Assembly: GCF_030272615.1 (NCBI RefSeq)
Contig: NC_081413.1
Coordinates: forward strand, 334,404,302-334,468,301
Reading direction: 5' to 3'
DNA: 64,000 nucleotides
Source: Cryptomeria japonica
Taxonomy: Eukaryota > Streptophyta > Pinopsida > Cupressales > Cupressaceae
Shown: positions 34,657 to 46,000 of the stretch, piece after piece
How the letters are laid out: each line of letters opens with the position of its first letter
How positions within the stretch are numbered: the first letter of the stretch is position 1
Program-made: the position numbers and the translations under genes
Notes under the pieces: model-generated
Database searches by the model: none
What the model saw: the letters and a program-made list of their open reading frames with translations, nothing else
What the model was told of the DNA's origin: nothing

Positions 34657-36009
34657 ATGGAAGGCTATAAACAATCTCAGAGAATTGTGTATCTGCAAGA
34701 AGAGTTGGATCATGCTAATCAAGTGATTGCAGACATGCAAAGACAAATGCAAAAATCATTGAAAGTTAGAAGGAGATTATCTGATAATTTACAGGACTCT
34801 CAAGAGTTAGTAGAACAAATTGAGACATCATCTGAGAATAGTATGTCTGAAGAGACTGAAGAAATGATTGAAGTGTTGAAAGAAAAGAACAAAGCACTGA
34901 CTGATCAGCTAAAAGCAATGAAAAGAGAACATGAACATTTCAGCACACAGATGACTGAAAATCTTGATGCATTGAGGACAACCGAGGATAAAGTTAGAGA
35001 TCTAGAAAGAGAGAAACAACAACTTGAAGCATTAGTATCTGAAAAGAATGATGAAATCTTAAGATTGACTGGGATTCAACAAAATCTGTCAGATCAACTA
35101 GGTTATGAAAATCATGAAGCAAATTTGAAAGATGATGAGAATCAAGCATTGAAACTTGAAGTATCAAGGTTGACCGATGAACTTGAAATAGAGAAGAAAT
35201 CCAAAGAAACACCGAAGAAGAGTTATGAAGCATCAAAGCTGTTGGATGAGTAATTGAATACAAGAAGACCCAACAAAGATGCACGACTCGGTTACAAAGG
35301 AAAAGACTCTACCGAGAAGGGAATTCATACTACCGAGAGAGGAGAATCATCAAAGCAAGCTGGAAACAAGAAGAACATCAAAAGAAATAAGCCTATTTGC
35401 AACTATTGTGGAAATCAAGGTCATACTGCCAACATGTGCCAAATCAAAAAAGGTAAGCAACCGAATGTCACTAAGTCCAATGATTATTGTTACAATTGCA
35501 ATAAATATGGTCACACATTTAACCAATGTAGGACAAAGTCTGCTAGCAATTATAAGAAGGCAAAATTCAAAGGGTTTTGTAAAAACTGCAATAGATATGG
35601 ACATAGTTCCGAGAAATGTTGGTTTAAGCAAAAGAACTATTTGTGGTTTGCTCAATGAGCAAATATTGGAAGCTACCGAACTCACAGAGAACTTAACCGA
35701 CCATATGCTATAGTACCATGGGATTACAATACAAGGATATGGTGTGAATGTTGTGGAGGATATGGACATATATGTGCCAACTGCTTTATAAGGTTTGGAA
35801 TGAACAACCGAAGATCATGGAGAAATCCTGGTATGGCATGTTTTCATTGTCACAAAGTTGGACACTTGGTTGGAAATTGCAGAGATCAACCTAGAGGAGA
35901 CACTGAAGAAATAAAAAGCAAATTACAGATGATTTGGAAAAAGAAGGAAATTGTGTCAAATGAAGAAAGCACCTTACCTACCGAGTTAGGTGCACCTATT
36001 CCAAATTAA
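34657..36009 (+). pseudogene. Element 4 ORF1: coiled-coil protein with five CCHC knuckles
   Basis: This is a 450-codon frame starting at ATG 34,657, about 50 bp after the primer site, where Gag starts in the other elements. Residues 1-200 are rich in Leu, Glu and Lys in heptad-like order (for example YLQEELDHANQVI), pointing to a long coiled coil. Then come five CX2CX4HX4C knuckles at residues 248-261, 278-291, 308-321, 363-376 and 395-408. It most likely acts as a Gag-like RNA-binding, particle-forming protein. The usual copia Gag domain of elements 1-3 is not recognisable. Two stops interrupt it: TAA at 35,251 and TGA at 35,656, each one transition from a sense codon. No frameshift is seen. 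An upstream extension into the LTR (from 34,441) is rejected as a start. Confidence 0.85.
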
Positions 36010-36563
36010 TCAGTAAAGGTATGAAGGGATTGCACTCTTATTAACAGTTCCTACTTTATTATGTACTTAAGTCAAAATCTGCATAGTTAAAGATGTATTA
36101 GTAAGTTTGAAATTCTATCAAAGTCTTTTGAAAGCACTATACAGGAAACCTGTCAAGTCGGTAACTACAGGAAGCCTGTCTAGTCGGTAAATGAAGGAAA
36201 TCTGGCTACTCGGTTAAAGCAAAAAAATGAGAGTAAATCAGTTTAGTGAAACCAAGTGCATTTAATGTTTTAACCTAGCCTACACAGAGCCTGATAAGGT
36301 ATATTGTGTACTTAAAGCATTTACGCTGTCATTTTTACTCACCAAGTTTTCGAGAGAATAGAGCAAAGTGAATCTAAGACGATCAAACCTCCTCCGAAGT
36401 GAAATTCAAGGTATTTACATCAATCTCAATGCATTGTTAAGCTGGTTTACCGATCATATCTATTGAAGATTTCTGTTTCATATTTGTTAAGAGGAAAAGC
36501 ATTTGTCGTTTGAAATTTTTCAAACCCTAAGGATCTTTTGATAATTTCTATCTGAAATCTACA
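36010..36563 (+). other. Spacer between element 4 ORF1 and ORF2
   Basis: This is non-coding. At 36,141-36,215 a 27-bp unit occurs three times. The first two copies contain perfect hairpins, ACAGG-AAA-CCTGT (36,141-36,153) and ACAGG-AAG-CCTGT (36,167-36,179), each followed by gtcggta or gtcggtaa. The spacer may hold the leader or a splice acceptor for ORF2, but that cannot be decided from sequence alone. Confidence 0.6.
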
Positions 36564-39500
36564 ATGGCACTAAAGATCCAAGAACCCGTTGTTGTTAAGA
36601 ATGTTGAAAAGCCCTCACTAAAATATTCTCTAACTCCCAAAGTAGCATCAGAACTGGATGACAAAACTGCATTTTCACTCATCCCGAATAGAGTTTTACT
36701 AGTTGAGGATGTCAGATTCTTCACCAAATGTCGAGTTGAAGAACTAGGTCATGTTGAAATCAAAGACACCTATGATGAATTATGCACCGATGGGAAATTG
36801 GATAGCAAGTATGAGCACATTAAGATCAAGGGATTGACTGAAGCCCTAACCTATCCCCATGTCTTCAAACCCTAGTGGGTCAAGTTTGTTCTGAGCAGAG
36901 TTCACGATGATTTCATGTGGTTAGAGGAGCAACCATTCAAAATCACCAAGGAAATCATTCATCTGATCACCGGTTACCCTATTTATGATCATGTCCGAGC
37001 TCAGAAGATGATATCACAAAAGGAATTGATCACCCTAACTGGAGTGGAATTAGATTGCAGAGGACTGAAATTGAACAACGTAACTGATGCAGAGCTAAAG
37101 TTTGCTATTAGAGTGATAGGTTATTGTTTCTTCCAATCGGCAAGGGAAAATAGTGTACCCTGTGCAGCAGTCGACTTAGCATACAAAATTGTGAAAAAGG
37201 GAATGAAAATTGATCTTTGTGAAGTATTGCTGAAAAACCTGTTTGAGAATCTAAACACCATCAAGAAGCCGAAGAAGAACAACTCGGCCAATACACTAAA
37301 GTTTGGATCACTGTTATTATGCATGTTTTTCTATTCTGAAAAATTCTTTCCAACAGTCGGTAAAGTAGTTTGGGAGCTACACCGACCAGTCACCCATGAA
37401 ATCAATGACTTTATCAAACGTCTAGGTGACAACTTCAATGATATTATGGATGATTATTTCAGCAAGTTTCAAGAGAAGATGCATACCAGGTATAGAATTC
37501 CACCCCAGCTAGTGGAAAAATACAAAGATGACATATGTTTTGAAGCAGACACCGACTACTGCTATGTGAATGCTATGGAACCAAGAACTCAATCTTTACA
37601 ACCTATGGGTTATGAGGTTGACTTTGACATCACACAATAGTAGATAGATGCCTTTCTTACACTACCAAGGCATGCTACTGAGCTGAGGTATGGAACATAT
37701 GAAGAAGTGAAAGAGAAAGTAAAGATGAGCATTGTAGTACCAAAAGCTACAAGAAAAGCAACAAAGATGATCAAGGCACTATCAGAGAAATTTGGAGAAG
37801 GTTCTTCCTCCACACCTATCAAGGGCATGCTAGTAATCACCGAGGAAGAATCAGAAGCCCAAGAGGCTGCTATTACATTAAGCACCGAGTTGCCTAAAGG
37901 GAAAGTTCTGAAGAGGAAGAAATAGGACACACCAAAGGCATCACCGACTCCCTCAGTAAAGCACCCAAACACAAGATCATCTACAGTGTCACTGAGTAAG
38001 AAACCAAAGAGTGTTGCTATTCCTAAGGTATCAAAGACTTACAAGAAATCTACTCGAAAACTCATTTTGGCAAAAGAGTCTAGTGACACCGAATCTGAAG
38101 ATGCTAACAAATTTTAGATTGTCAAGAGTAAGAAGGTAAATGTACATAGTGTTGAAAATTTCTATGCTAATTTGAAAGAATATGGTGGATTTGGAGGATT
38201 CAGATATGTTAAGTATGAAACCAGATCTGATGATGAGAAGAGACAAATAGAAGAAGCTATCATCTACACACTATGGAAATTCCGCTTGGTCCCATTGGAA
38301 GTATGTAAATCTCTTCCAAAAGAATTATATTTGTATATTGATAACAGGTGGAAATATGCAATGGACTCGGAGAAACAGATTAGAGAAAGAAGTTTGGTAC
38401 ATCTCTTTCCAGACATGTCGGTAGTTGAAATAAAAGAACATCTGACAACCTACCACACAAAGTTCCTCATCAATCAAAGAGCCTTAAAACTGATGAATGG
38501 TTTGTATATTCAAGTAGAAAATGAGACAAAAGAAAAGTGGCAGGAAATCTTTAGAATCAAGGATGCTGGTGAGCAAGCTGAAGTTGAAATAGTTGATGTC
38601 ACCGAGCAAGATCCTAATGTCACCGAACAAGACCCTGTTGACACCATACAAATTGATGAAGACATCATGGACACTGAGGCACCTGAACAGGAAATGATAG
38701 AAGGCAATGCCTATGCAAAACTGGTATCCAGTGAGTCAGTTTTGGAACAAGTTCAGCCTTATCCTCTGGTCACTCATTCTTCTGCAACTAAGGCCCCTAA
38801 GGATACTAAACAAGGGATCGAAGGTCACAAGTCTACAGAAGGAGAAGCTACTCCTCAGGCCACTGGGGAACAGATCTCTCAGGATCCTCCTCAAACTAAA
38901 AATGTTGCAACTGAGACCCCGAGCACTGAATCACCGAAGGACTCAACAAAGGCTAAAGAAACTGACAAAAGTGTTGCCTCCACCGAGCAACCTACTGAGG
39001 ATCCACAAGCCTCCCAAGCTATTGTATTGGTTCAACCGATCAAATCTAAAGAAAAGAAGATGAAAAAGCATAGTTTCAAGGTAGATATATCGAAACCAAT
39101 AGTGTTGCCCAATGTAGACATATCAAAATTAAAAGGGCAAGCACTCATTGAATTCAGTGAACTATGAAAAGCAAAGGCTAAACAGGAAAAACAAATGGCC
39201 ATACAAAAGAAAAATAAAGTACTTCAGAAGGTAAAGACACTATTATCAGATATGCTACCCGCAGCTACAGTGTCAACAGATGCAGCCATCCATATTCAAC
39301 TGGATGAACTCCTCAATCAAATAGAGACATCTGGAGTAGATGCATCTAAATATTTGAGCAAGTTAAAGGACAAAGGGCTCACTGCAAAAATGATTGAAGA
39401 GGTATAGAAAGCTATTGCTCTTGGCAAAGTTAAACTTGTCAAATTTATTGCTGAGTTGTCCCCTCAACTCAAGCACATTCTTTATTTATTTCATAAATTC

Positions 39501-39935
39501 TATACATTCTCTTTATTCATTGAAGATATCAAAAATAAAATAGAAGCAATTGAGAAAGAGATCACCGATCTCTCAAATAAGTTGACCATCGAGCCCAATT
39601 CTGTTTAGAATTTTTATACAAAGTTACAACAACTCATGGCTCAACAATTGGAACTCAGGAATGAAGAGCACAAAATAAGGATGGACATTATGACTCTTCA
39701 AACCTTATTCATTCCACACTTGTCCTTCGTTCAAGAATAGATCAACCGAGCCACTTACCTATCTACTACACAAGAGGGAAGCACATTAGATGGTTTAATT
39801 TCTCTATTGGCTGACATTCAAGCACAAAATTCTTTAATGGACAGTGTCAAGGATGCACTCTCTGTTGCCTTCACCGAAGCAAGGACAAAGTATAAATCCA
39901 TTTTTGACCAGTTGCCTCCACCAAATGGTAACTAA
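36564..39935 (+). pseudogene. Element 4 ORF2: about 1,123-codon frame of unknown function
   Basis: A single frame runs from ATG 36,564 (context acaATGg) to TAA 39,933-39,935. I do not recognise the product. By region: residues 1-360, a globular Cys/aromatic-containing part; 380-520, Lys/Ser/Thr-rich; about 530-670, a second globular part (GGFGGF, then W-K-F and SLPKEL); 670-840, an acidic, Thr/Pro/Glu-rich linker; 840-1,123, Lys/Gln/Leu-rich helical, possibly coiled coil. No RT, integrase, protease, transposase or membrane segment is seen. Nine premature stops lie in frame at 36,873, 37,638, 37,641, 37,923, 38,115, 39,165, 39,405, 39,606 and 39,738. Eight are TAG and one (39,165) is TGA, and all are one transition from CAG, TGG or CGA. 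I found no frameshift over 3.4 kb. It could be a captured host gene, a Sirevirus-type extra ORF or a plant transposon-associated domain; none is proven. Confidence 0.8.
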
Positions 39936-39945
39936 AATTTTGATG

Positions 39946-40253
39946 TTTGTCAAAAAGGGGGAGTATAGTATCAAAGTATACAGGGGGAATGTAGTATACA
40001 AGGGGAGTATACCGAGCAGTGAACATAGTAGTAAGCAAAGAACAACAACAACACATAGAATATTGATCACCGAACATGCAAAATCAGAGTTATGAACAGT
40101 ATATTGATAAGGGGAGTATATTTGAATATACTATTTCATTGACAAATGTATATATTGTCAGTTTAGTCAAATTTTGCAAGTATATAGATTTTTGAGTTAG
40201 AACTTTGAAAGTAATTTTTGTCAAACATCTCAACTAATGTCAAAAGGGGAGAT
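39946..40253 (+). other. Element 4 3' leader of repeated PPT-like strings and PPT
   Basis: aaaaagggggag (39,952), cagggggaat (39,980), aaggggagta (39,999) and aaggggagta (40,109) precede the final caaaaggggagat (40,241-40,253), which abuts the 3' LTR. Repeated PPTs of this kind occur in Sireviruses. Confidence 0.75.
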
Positions 40254-41437
40254 TGTTACTACTTACTAAGATTGCCATTAGTATTATGTTCAAAGTTATT
40301 CTATATATTCTATTCGGTTACTTCTACCGAATCTTTCAGTCGGTAAGTACAGAACAGTCGGTATGCACAGTGCAGTAGGCTATAGAAGAAAGTAGTCTCA
40401 GAGCATAGTATACACCGAACAACACACTATGTCTATCGAGCAGCAAGAATGATATATCGAGTGAACACACACAGAGTGAAATGTGTTACCAGATCACTAA
40501 ACATGGACATATATGGGAAACCTGTTACAAAGATCGAGGAACAAGAAACCGTTATCACATTGGAAATTGCACTTAAAGATTGTGTATGATTTTGAGGTCA
40601 TCTAACCAATGAAATATTTTGCAAGATTGAAGCATGGACCAGATCACCAACATAAGAGATCTATTTATACAACATGAATTCAGGATTAGATATATGTGCA
40701 AGTATATATGTGCATGTGTGTGTGAAGCAAGACACATACAAAAAGGAAAATCAAGAGATATCACAGAGTGTTATGACTGTTACAGTTGATAGAGAAACAC
40801 AAAGGTCATCGAGAGGGATTTCAGAGAACAGTCAAGGAACAGAGTAAACAAAAGGGTTTACCGAATTAATATATGGATTACTGAGGTATGCTATAAGAAA
40901 GGTAATATCATTTTGAGCACATAGAATCTACTATAACATTTCAGATGTAAAGTTGCAGATATTTGTAATGATGTATTGTAATATTTTGAGTTGTAAGAAA
41001 AACCTCTAACAAGGTAAAAGACTCTAACTAAGTCTATAAATTGTAAAGCCTTTAACCAGGTGCAACATTTAGAATAAGTGTTGTAAAATCCTTTAGCAAG
41101 GTAGATCTAACAGATCTTGATACTCCTAATAGGGTAAGCTATCAGAAATAGCTAAACATGTAGCTCTAAACGAGCAACCTTTATTATTGCAGTAGTGGAG
41201 TTGTGGGTGTCATCCCCACCACAGTTTTTCTCTCTAACCAAGAGTTTTTGCGTAACCAAAATATATGTGTTATGGAGTGAATCATGTATGATTGTTATTT
41301 ATTTGTTTTAGCATTATATTATGTTACTGCACTATTCAGTTTATGCTTAACAGTAAAGTTATTGTTGAAGTAAAGTTTTGAAGTACTGATTCACCCCTCC
41401 CCTCTCAGTACATTAGCTTTCCATATTGGGCCTAACA
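40254..41437 (+). repeat. Element 4 3' LTR
   Basis: It runs from TGTTACTACTT to CCTAACA and pairs with the 5' LTR. It has TATTTATA at 40,662-40,669, the junction-hairpin right arm at 40,272-40,282 and the C-loop hairpin at 41,383-41,411. Confidence 0.95.
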
Positions 41438-41442
41438 TTAGC

Positions 41443-41944
41443 TGCATGATTTGAGGGGGGCCTTGGAGTTCATCATTTTTTTAGCTAAAATTCAAATTTG
41501 AATTTTGGGAAAGCATTTTTTGGTATAATTCTTCTTTCCGCACTCATTTTTTTCTCTAGAAAAAAGAGTTTTGGAGTTTCTTGTACTTGTGTAGCAGCAG
41601 ATATTCAGGCTCCTGTAACTCATTTCATATGAGTTTTTCCAGATTTGTAATACAGAAAATTCCTTATTTTCAATATTGAAGCTGAGTTCCTCCTTGATAC
41701 CTTTTTTCTAAGTGTAATATTTGTAAGCATATTTGATTTAAAAACTGTGATTCTTCAATTGAATCCTTTATTTTATCTTAGTTTCTTCAGATGCTTAGTG
41801 TAAAGGATACATGTTATAGTGCATGTTACTGATTGTGTGAGTGTTTCTTTTGCATCTGAATTATGAGAATATCATTGCTTCTCCTTTTGTGAATATCTGA
41901 AAACTGACCTTTCATGACAATAGTTTTTGTAAGCATGTGTAATC
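41443..41944. other. Host DNA between elements 4 and 2
   Basis: This is 502 bp of T-rich host sequence with no gene. It continues 33,397 on its left (shared TTAGC) and 48,552 on its right (shared TAATC). Confidence 0.8.
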
Positions 41945-42960
41945 TATTGGTATTTTGGTATGGTTTTGTCACTGATGTCAACACCTACTAAAAATAAGCA
42001 CTTTGGAGATCCAACAACATTCACCGGCAAGCAAGTAACTATTGCACAGTTACTGGTATATGGTTCACCGGTATTTGGAATGATATGGAAGACACTTAGT
42101 AATGTCAAAGACATCGTGTGGACACTTTGTTTTGAAGAATTAATCATTGGTATATTCATATTTGCATATTTGCTTTTACCGACAAATAGGTCCAGGTTAT
42201 CTAGGGCTACACCAGCAGGTTTATCTTTTCTAGATTAGCATGACACACTATGGAGATGATTTATTATTGATGTAAATGCATTAAGCCGACATGTTTAATC
42301 GGTTATATTGTTTGTAAAATGATTTTATTGTAATATCTTGTAGAGCCGACCTACTAAAACTAGTCTTAGGGTATGGTATAAATGTAAGATCTTATTTGTA
42401 AGATCAAGTGTGGAATGCGAAAAAGAATTGAGTGAAGGTATATGCGAGATCAAGCAGAGGTATACATGAAGACATCATTTGAAGGTGAAGCTAGGTTTTT
42501 GTATAAGCATATCAGCATTACACCGGTACTGAATCCAAGATATGAAGATGCTATTTTGTGCAGTACATTCTTATTGGATTTAACCATCCAACTGTAGTCA
42601 GTGTGACTCCCATTTTGTGATTGAGCAGTGAGCTCTAGGCTGTTGGCCTTTCTACATGTGCAGACCCCATTTATGTACACTTACTATCTATAGTAGTATC
42701 ATTTGATTGTGGGTAAGGTTTCCCACCGTGGTTTTTCCCCTTACAGGGTTTCCACGTACAAATATTGGTGTTATGTGTTGTGGATGACTTTATGTTTGTG
42801 TTTCATGCATTAATCTTTACTGGTATAGAAATTTACTGTTAACATTGTCTACCGACATACTTAACTGGTATTAAGCATTAAGTTGGTTAATTGATTTTTG
42901 GTTTGAATTTATTAGACAACTGATTCACCCCCCCCTCTCAGTTGTCTCTGGGACCTAACA
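41945..42960 (+). repeat. Element 2 5' LTR
   Basis: It ends CCTAACA. Its first bases are TATTGG where the 3' LTR has TGTTGG, so the terminal TG has become TA. TATAAAT lies at 42,377-42,383. The CGTGG/CCACG hairpin is near 42,727-42,755, and the 10-bp C-loop hairpin at 42,914-42,947. It lacks the long mini-hairpin array of elements 1 and 4. Confidence 0.95.
42377..42383 (+). promoter_or_regulatory. TATA box of element 2 5' LTR
   Basis: TATAAAT is about 430 bp into the LTR, with the same sequence in the 3' LTR at 47,956. It is the likely promoter core. Confidence 0.55.
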
Positions 42961-42962
42961 AT

Positions 42963-42974
42963 TGGTATCAGAGC
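42963..42974 (+). other. Element 2 primer-binding site
   Basis: TGGTATCAGAGC lies two bases after the LTR and is complementary to initiator tRNA-Met. Confidence 0.95.
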
Positions 42975-43016
42975 CTAGTCCTCTTTTGTAGAAGTTTAAA
43001 AACTTGAGGAGATCCA

Positions 43017-46000
43017 ATGTCTACTAATTACTTCAGGAAGGATAGTCCTAAACTTGATGAAACCAACTATGAGATATGGAAGATCAGAATGGAGACACAT
43101 CTAAATTGCATTGGTAAAGACATCTGGGAAGTTACAAAGAATGGTTATACTACTGCTGTAGCTGGTCAGACTGCTCCAACTACCTTAGCTAAAGATAAAG
43201 AGAATGATTGCAAAGCAAGAGAAGCACTTTTGAGCGCATTATCAGATCAACAAATCATGAGATTATCATATAGGTCTACTGCTAAAGCTATTTGGGATCA
43301 TTTGGAAACACTGAATGAAGGAGATTCCACAGTCAAGATTGCAAAACTTGAAAGCTTCCGAGTCAGGTATGAACATTTGAAAATGGAAGAAGATGAAAGG
43401 ATTTCTGCTTTTATGGAAAGAGTAAATGAAATTGTTTTGGGTATTAAATGTTGTGGAGGAACTCTGAGTGAGGATGAAATTGTTTCAAAAATCTTAAGAG
43501 GTTTGCCACCGACATATAAAATGAAGGTTCTACTATAAATGAGTTGAGAACAATGCCTAATACATCAGTAACTAGGGATACATTGATTGGAAAACTTTCA
43601 GCCTTTGAAATTGAGGAATTTGGTCCTGTTGCTACTATAAAAACTGATTTGGCCTTTAAAGCATCAACATCATCTGCTCCATCATTTGACAAATCAGAAT
43701 AGAGAGCCTTTTATGCAAGAGAACTTGAAGAATCCAGAAAGGAGAATGAAGAGCTTGAAGAACTTGAAGCACTATTTGCAAGAAAAATGCCAAAAGGTCC
43801 AATTGGAAGTAAGTATGAAGGTAAAGCACCCTTTAAATGTTTTAACTGCAATAAGATTGGTCATATGGCTTCAAGATGCCCTGATAGACATGCTAGACTA
43901 AGAGAAGAAGCTAGAAGAACATACAAGCCTAATCCTGAATATCAGAGATACAGATTTAAGAAGAACAAAGACAAATCTTGTTACATTGCTGATGAAGGTG
44001 TGATTGATGATTCTGATGAGGATCCAACAGATAATGGATGGGTTTTTGTTGCTATAACAGAAGATCAACCGGCACCTACTGCTCAACCGGTAGAACAAGC
44101 CCTAGCAGCTAAAGTTGAAGAAAAGGATGAATGGATCATTGACTCAGGATGCTCACATCACATGACTGGAGACAAAGGCAAATTCTTAAACTTTCAAGAA
44201 TACAATGGAGGTTTAGTAAGATTTGGAGATGACAAAGCCTATTCAATCAAAGGTAAGGGTTCAATATCTCTTGATGGTAAGCATAGCACTGACAATGTCT
44301 ACTATGTTGAAGGATTAAAGCATAATCTTTTAAGTGTTGGTCAATTAGTTGAGAAGGGATTTCAGTTACAATTTAAAAATGGAAAATGCAAAATCATGAA
44401 TAGAACTGGTTTGTAAATTGCAATCGGTAATCAGACTAGAGGTAATATCTTTCATTTGAATAACAATGAAAAGGCATGCTTGATTGCACATATAGATGAA
44501 AGTTGGTTATGGCATAAGAGACTATGTCATGTAAACTTTGATTGCATGGTAAAAATCAGTACTTCTAAGGCAGTTAGAGATCTACCTAAAATTGTGAAAC
44601 CTCAGAATACAATTTGTAAGGAATGTCAATTTGGAAAACAAGTTAGAGATAGTTTCAAAAGTATTCCAGAAAAATCCAATAATGCTCTTGATTTAATTCA
44701 CACTGATTTATGTGGTCCAGCTAGAACTAGAAGCTTACAAGGTGATAGATATTTTATGGTAATTATTGATGATTATTCTAGAATGTGTTGGGTTACTTTT
44801 CTTAGAGAAAAATCAAAAGCACTTGGAAAGTTCAAAGTGTTCAAAGCAATGGTTGAAAATGAAACCGGTAAGAAAATCAAATGTTTGAGATCAGATCAAG
44901 GAGGAGAATTCACATCTAAGGACTTTAATACATTCTGTGAAGTGAATGGAATCGGAAGACAGTTATTAACACCTTAGACACCACAACAGAATGGAGTTGT
45001 TGAAAGGAAAAATAGAACTATCTTGGATGCAGCAAGAAGTATGTTATCAGAAGAAAATCTACCACATGTGTATTGGAGAGAGGCAGTTAGCACTGCTATC
45101 TATACATTCAACAAAGTTCACATCAAAGGTGAAACCGGTAATACCCCTCATGAACTATGGTTTGGTAATACTCCTACTCTTAAGTATTTCAAAATTTTTG
45201 GAAGTAAATGTTATATTAGAAGAGATGAGTATATTGGAAAATTTGATCCTAGAAGTGATGAAGGAATATTTCTTGGTTATTCATCTAAGAGAAAGGCATA
45301 TAGATGTTTTAATAAGAGATTGCAGAAAATTGTTGAGAGCACAAATGTAAAGATTGATGAACAATTCAGAAGAACTTCAAGGTATATAGACTCTGAACCG
45401 ACAACATAAATTGTGACAAATGAACCTATACTAAATCCACCAGTACATAATGAAGATCCAGTTACTCCGGTATCATCAGAGGATTCCATAGTAATTGAAG
45501 AACAACAACAAACTAAGACACCCCGGTATGTAAGATTGAATCATTCTAAAGATCAGATAATTGGAAACAAATTTAAAGGAGTTATGACAAGAGGAAGATT
45601 GGCGAATGAAGAGGTATGTCTTATTTCTCAAATTGAACCATCATCTATCAATGAGGCATGTGAAGATAAATTTTGGATTAAAGCTATGGAAGAAGAATTA
45701 GGACAAATTGAGAAAATAATACTTGGACATTAGTTCCCCGGCCTAAAGATAAAAATGTAATTGGAACCAAATGGGTATTTAGAAACAAACTTAATGAAGA
45801 TGGTAAGGTTGTCAGAAATAAAGAAAGACTAGTGTGTAAGGGATATTCTCAGAAAGAAGGAGTTGATTACAATGAAACCTTTGCACCGGTAGCTAAAATT
45901 GAGGCAGTTAGATTATTCTTGGCTTTTGCAGCTCACAAGGACTACAAAGTTTATCAAATGGATATTAAATGTGCATTTTTGAATGGAGATCTTGAAGAAG

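Larger units (their letters stand above)
33398..41437 (+). mobile_element. Element 4: coding, pol-less LTR retrotransposon
   Basis: The 8,040-bp element is flanked by TTAGC duplications (33,393-33,397 and 41,438-41,442). Its LTRs are 1,197 and 1,184 bp, with a tRNA-Met primer site and a PPT. The interior has no protease, integrase, RT or RNase H motif. It holds two long frames: a coiled-coil, five-knuckle protein and a frame of about 1,123 codons of unknown function. The cis signals match the autonomous copia elements nearby (same primer site, PPT context, C-loop hairpin and junction hairpin), so trans-mobilisation by a copia pol is the natural inference. The LTRs are similar but have many differences in their first 300 bases. 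Confidence 0.93.
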
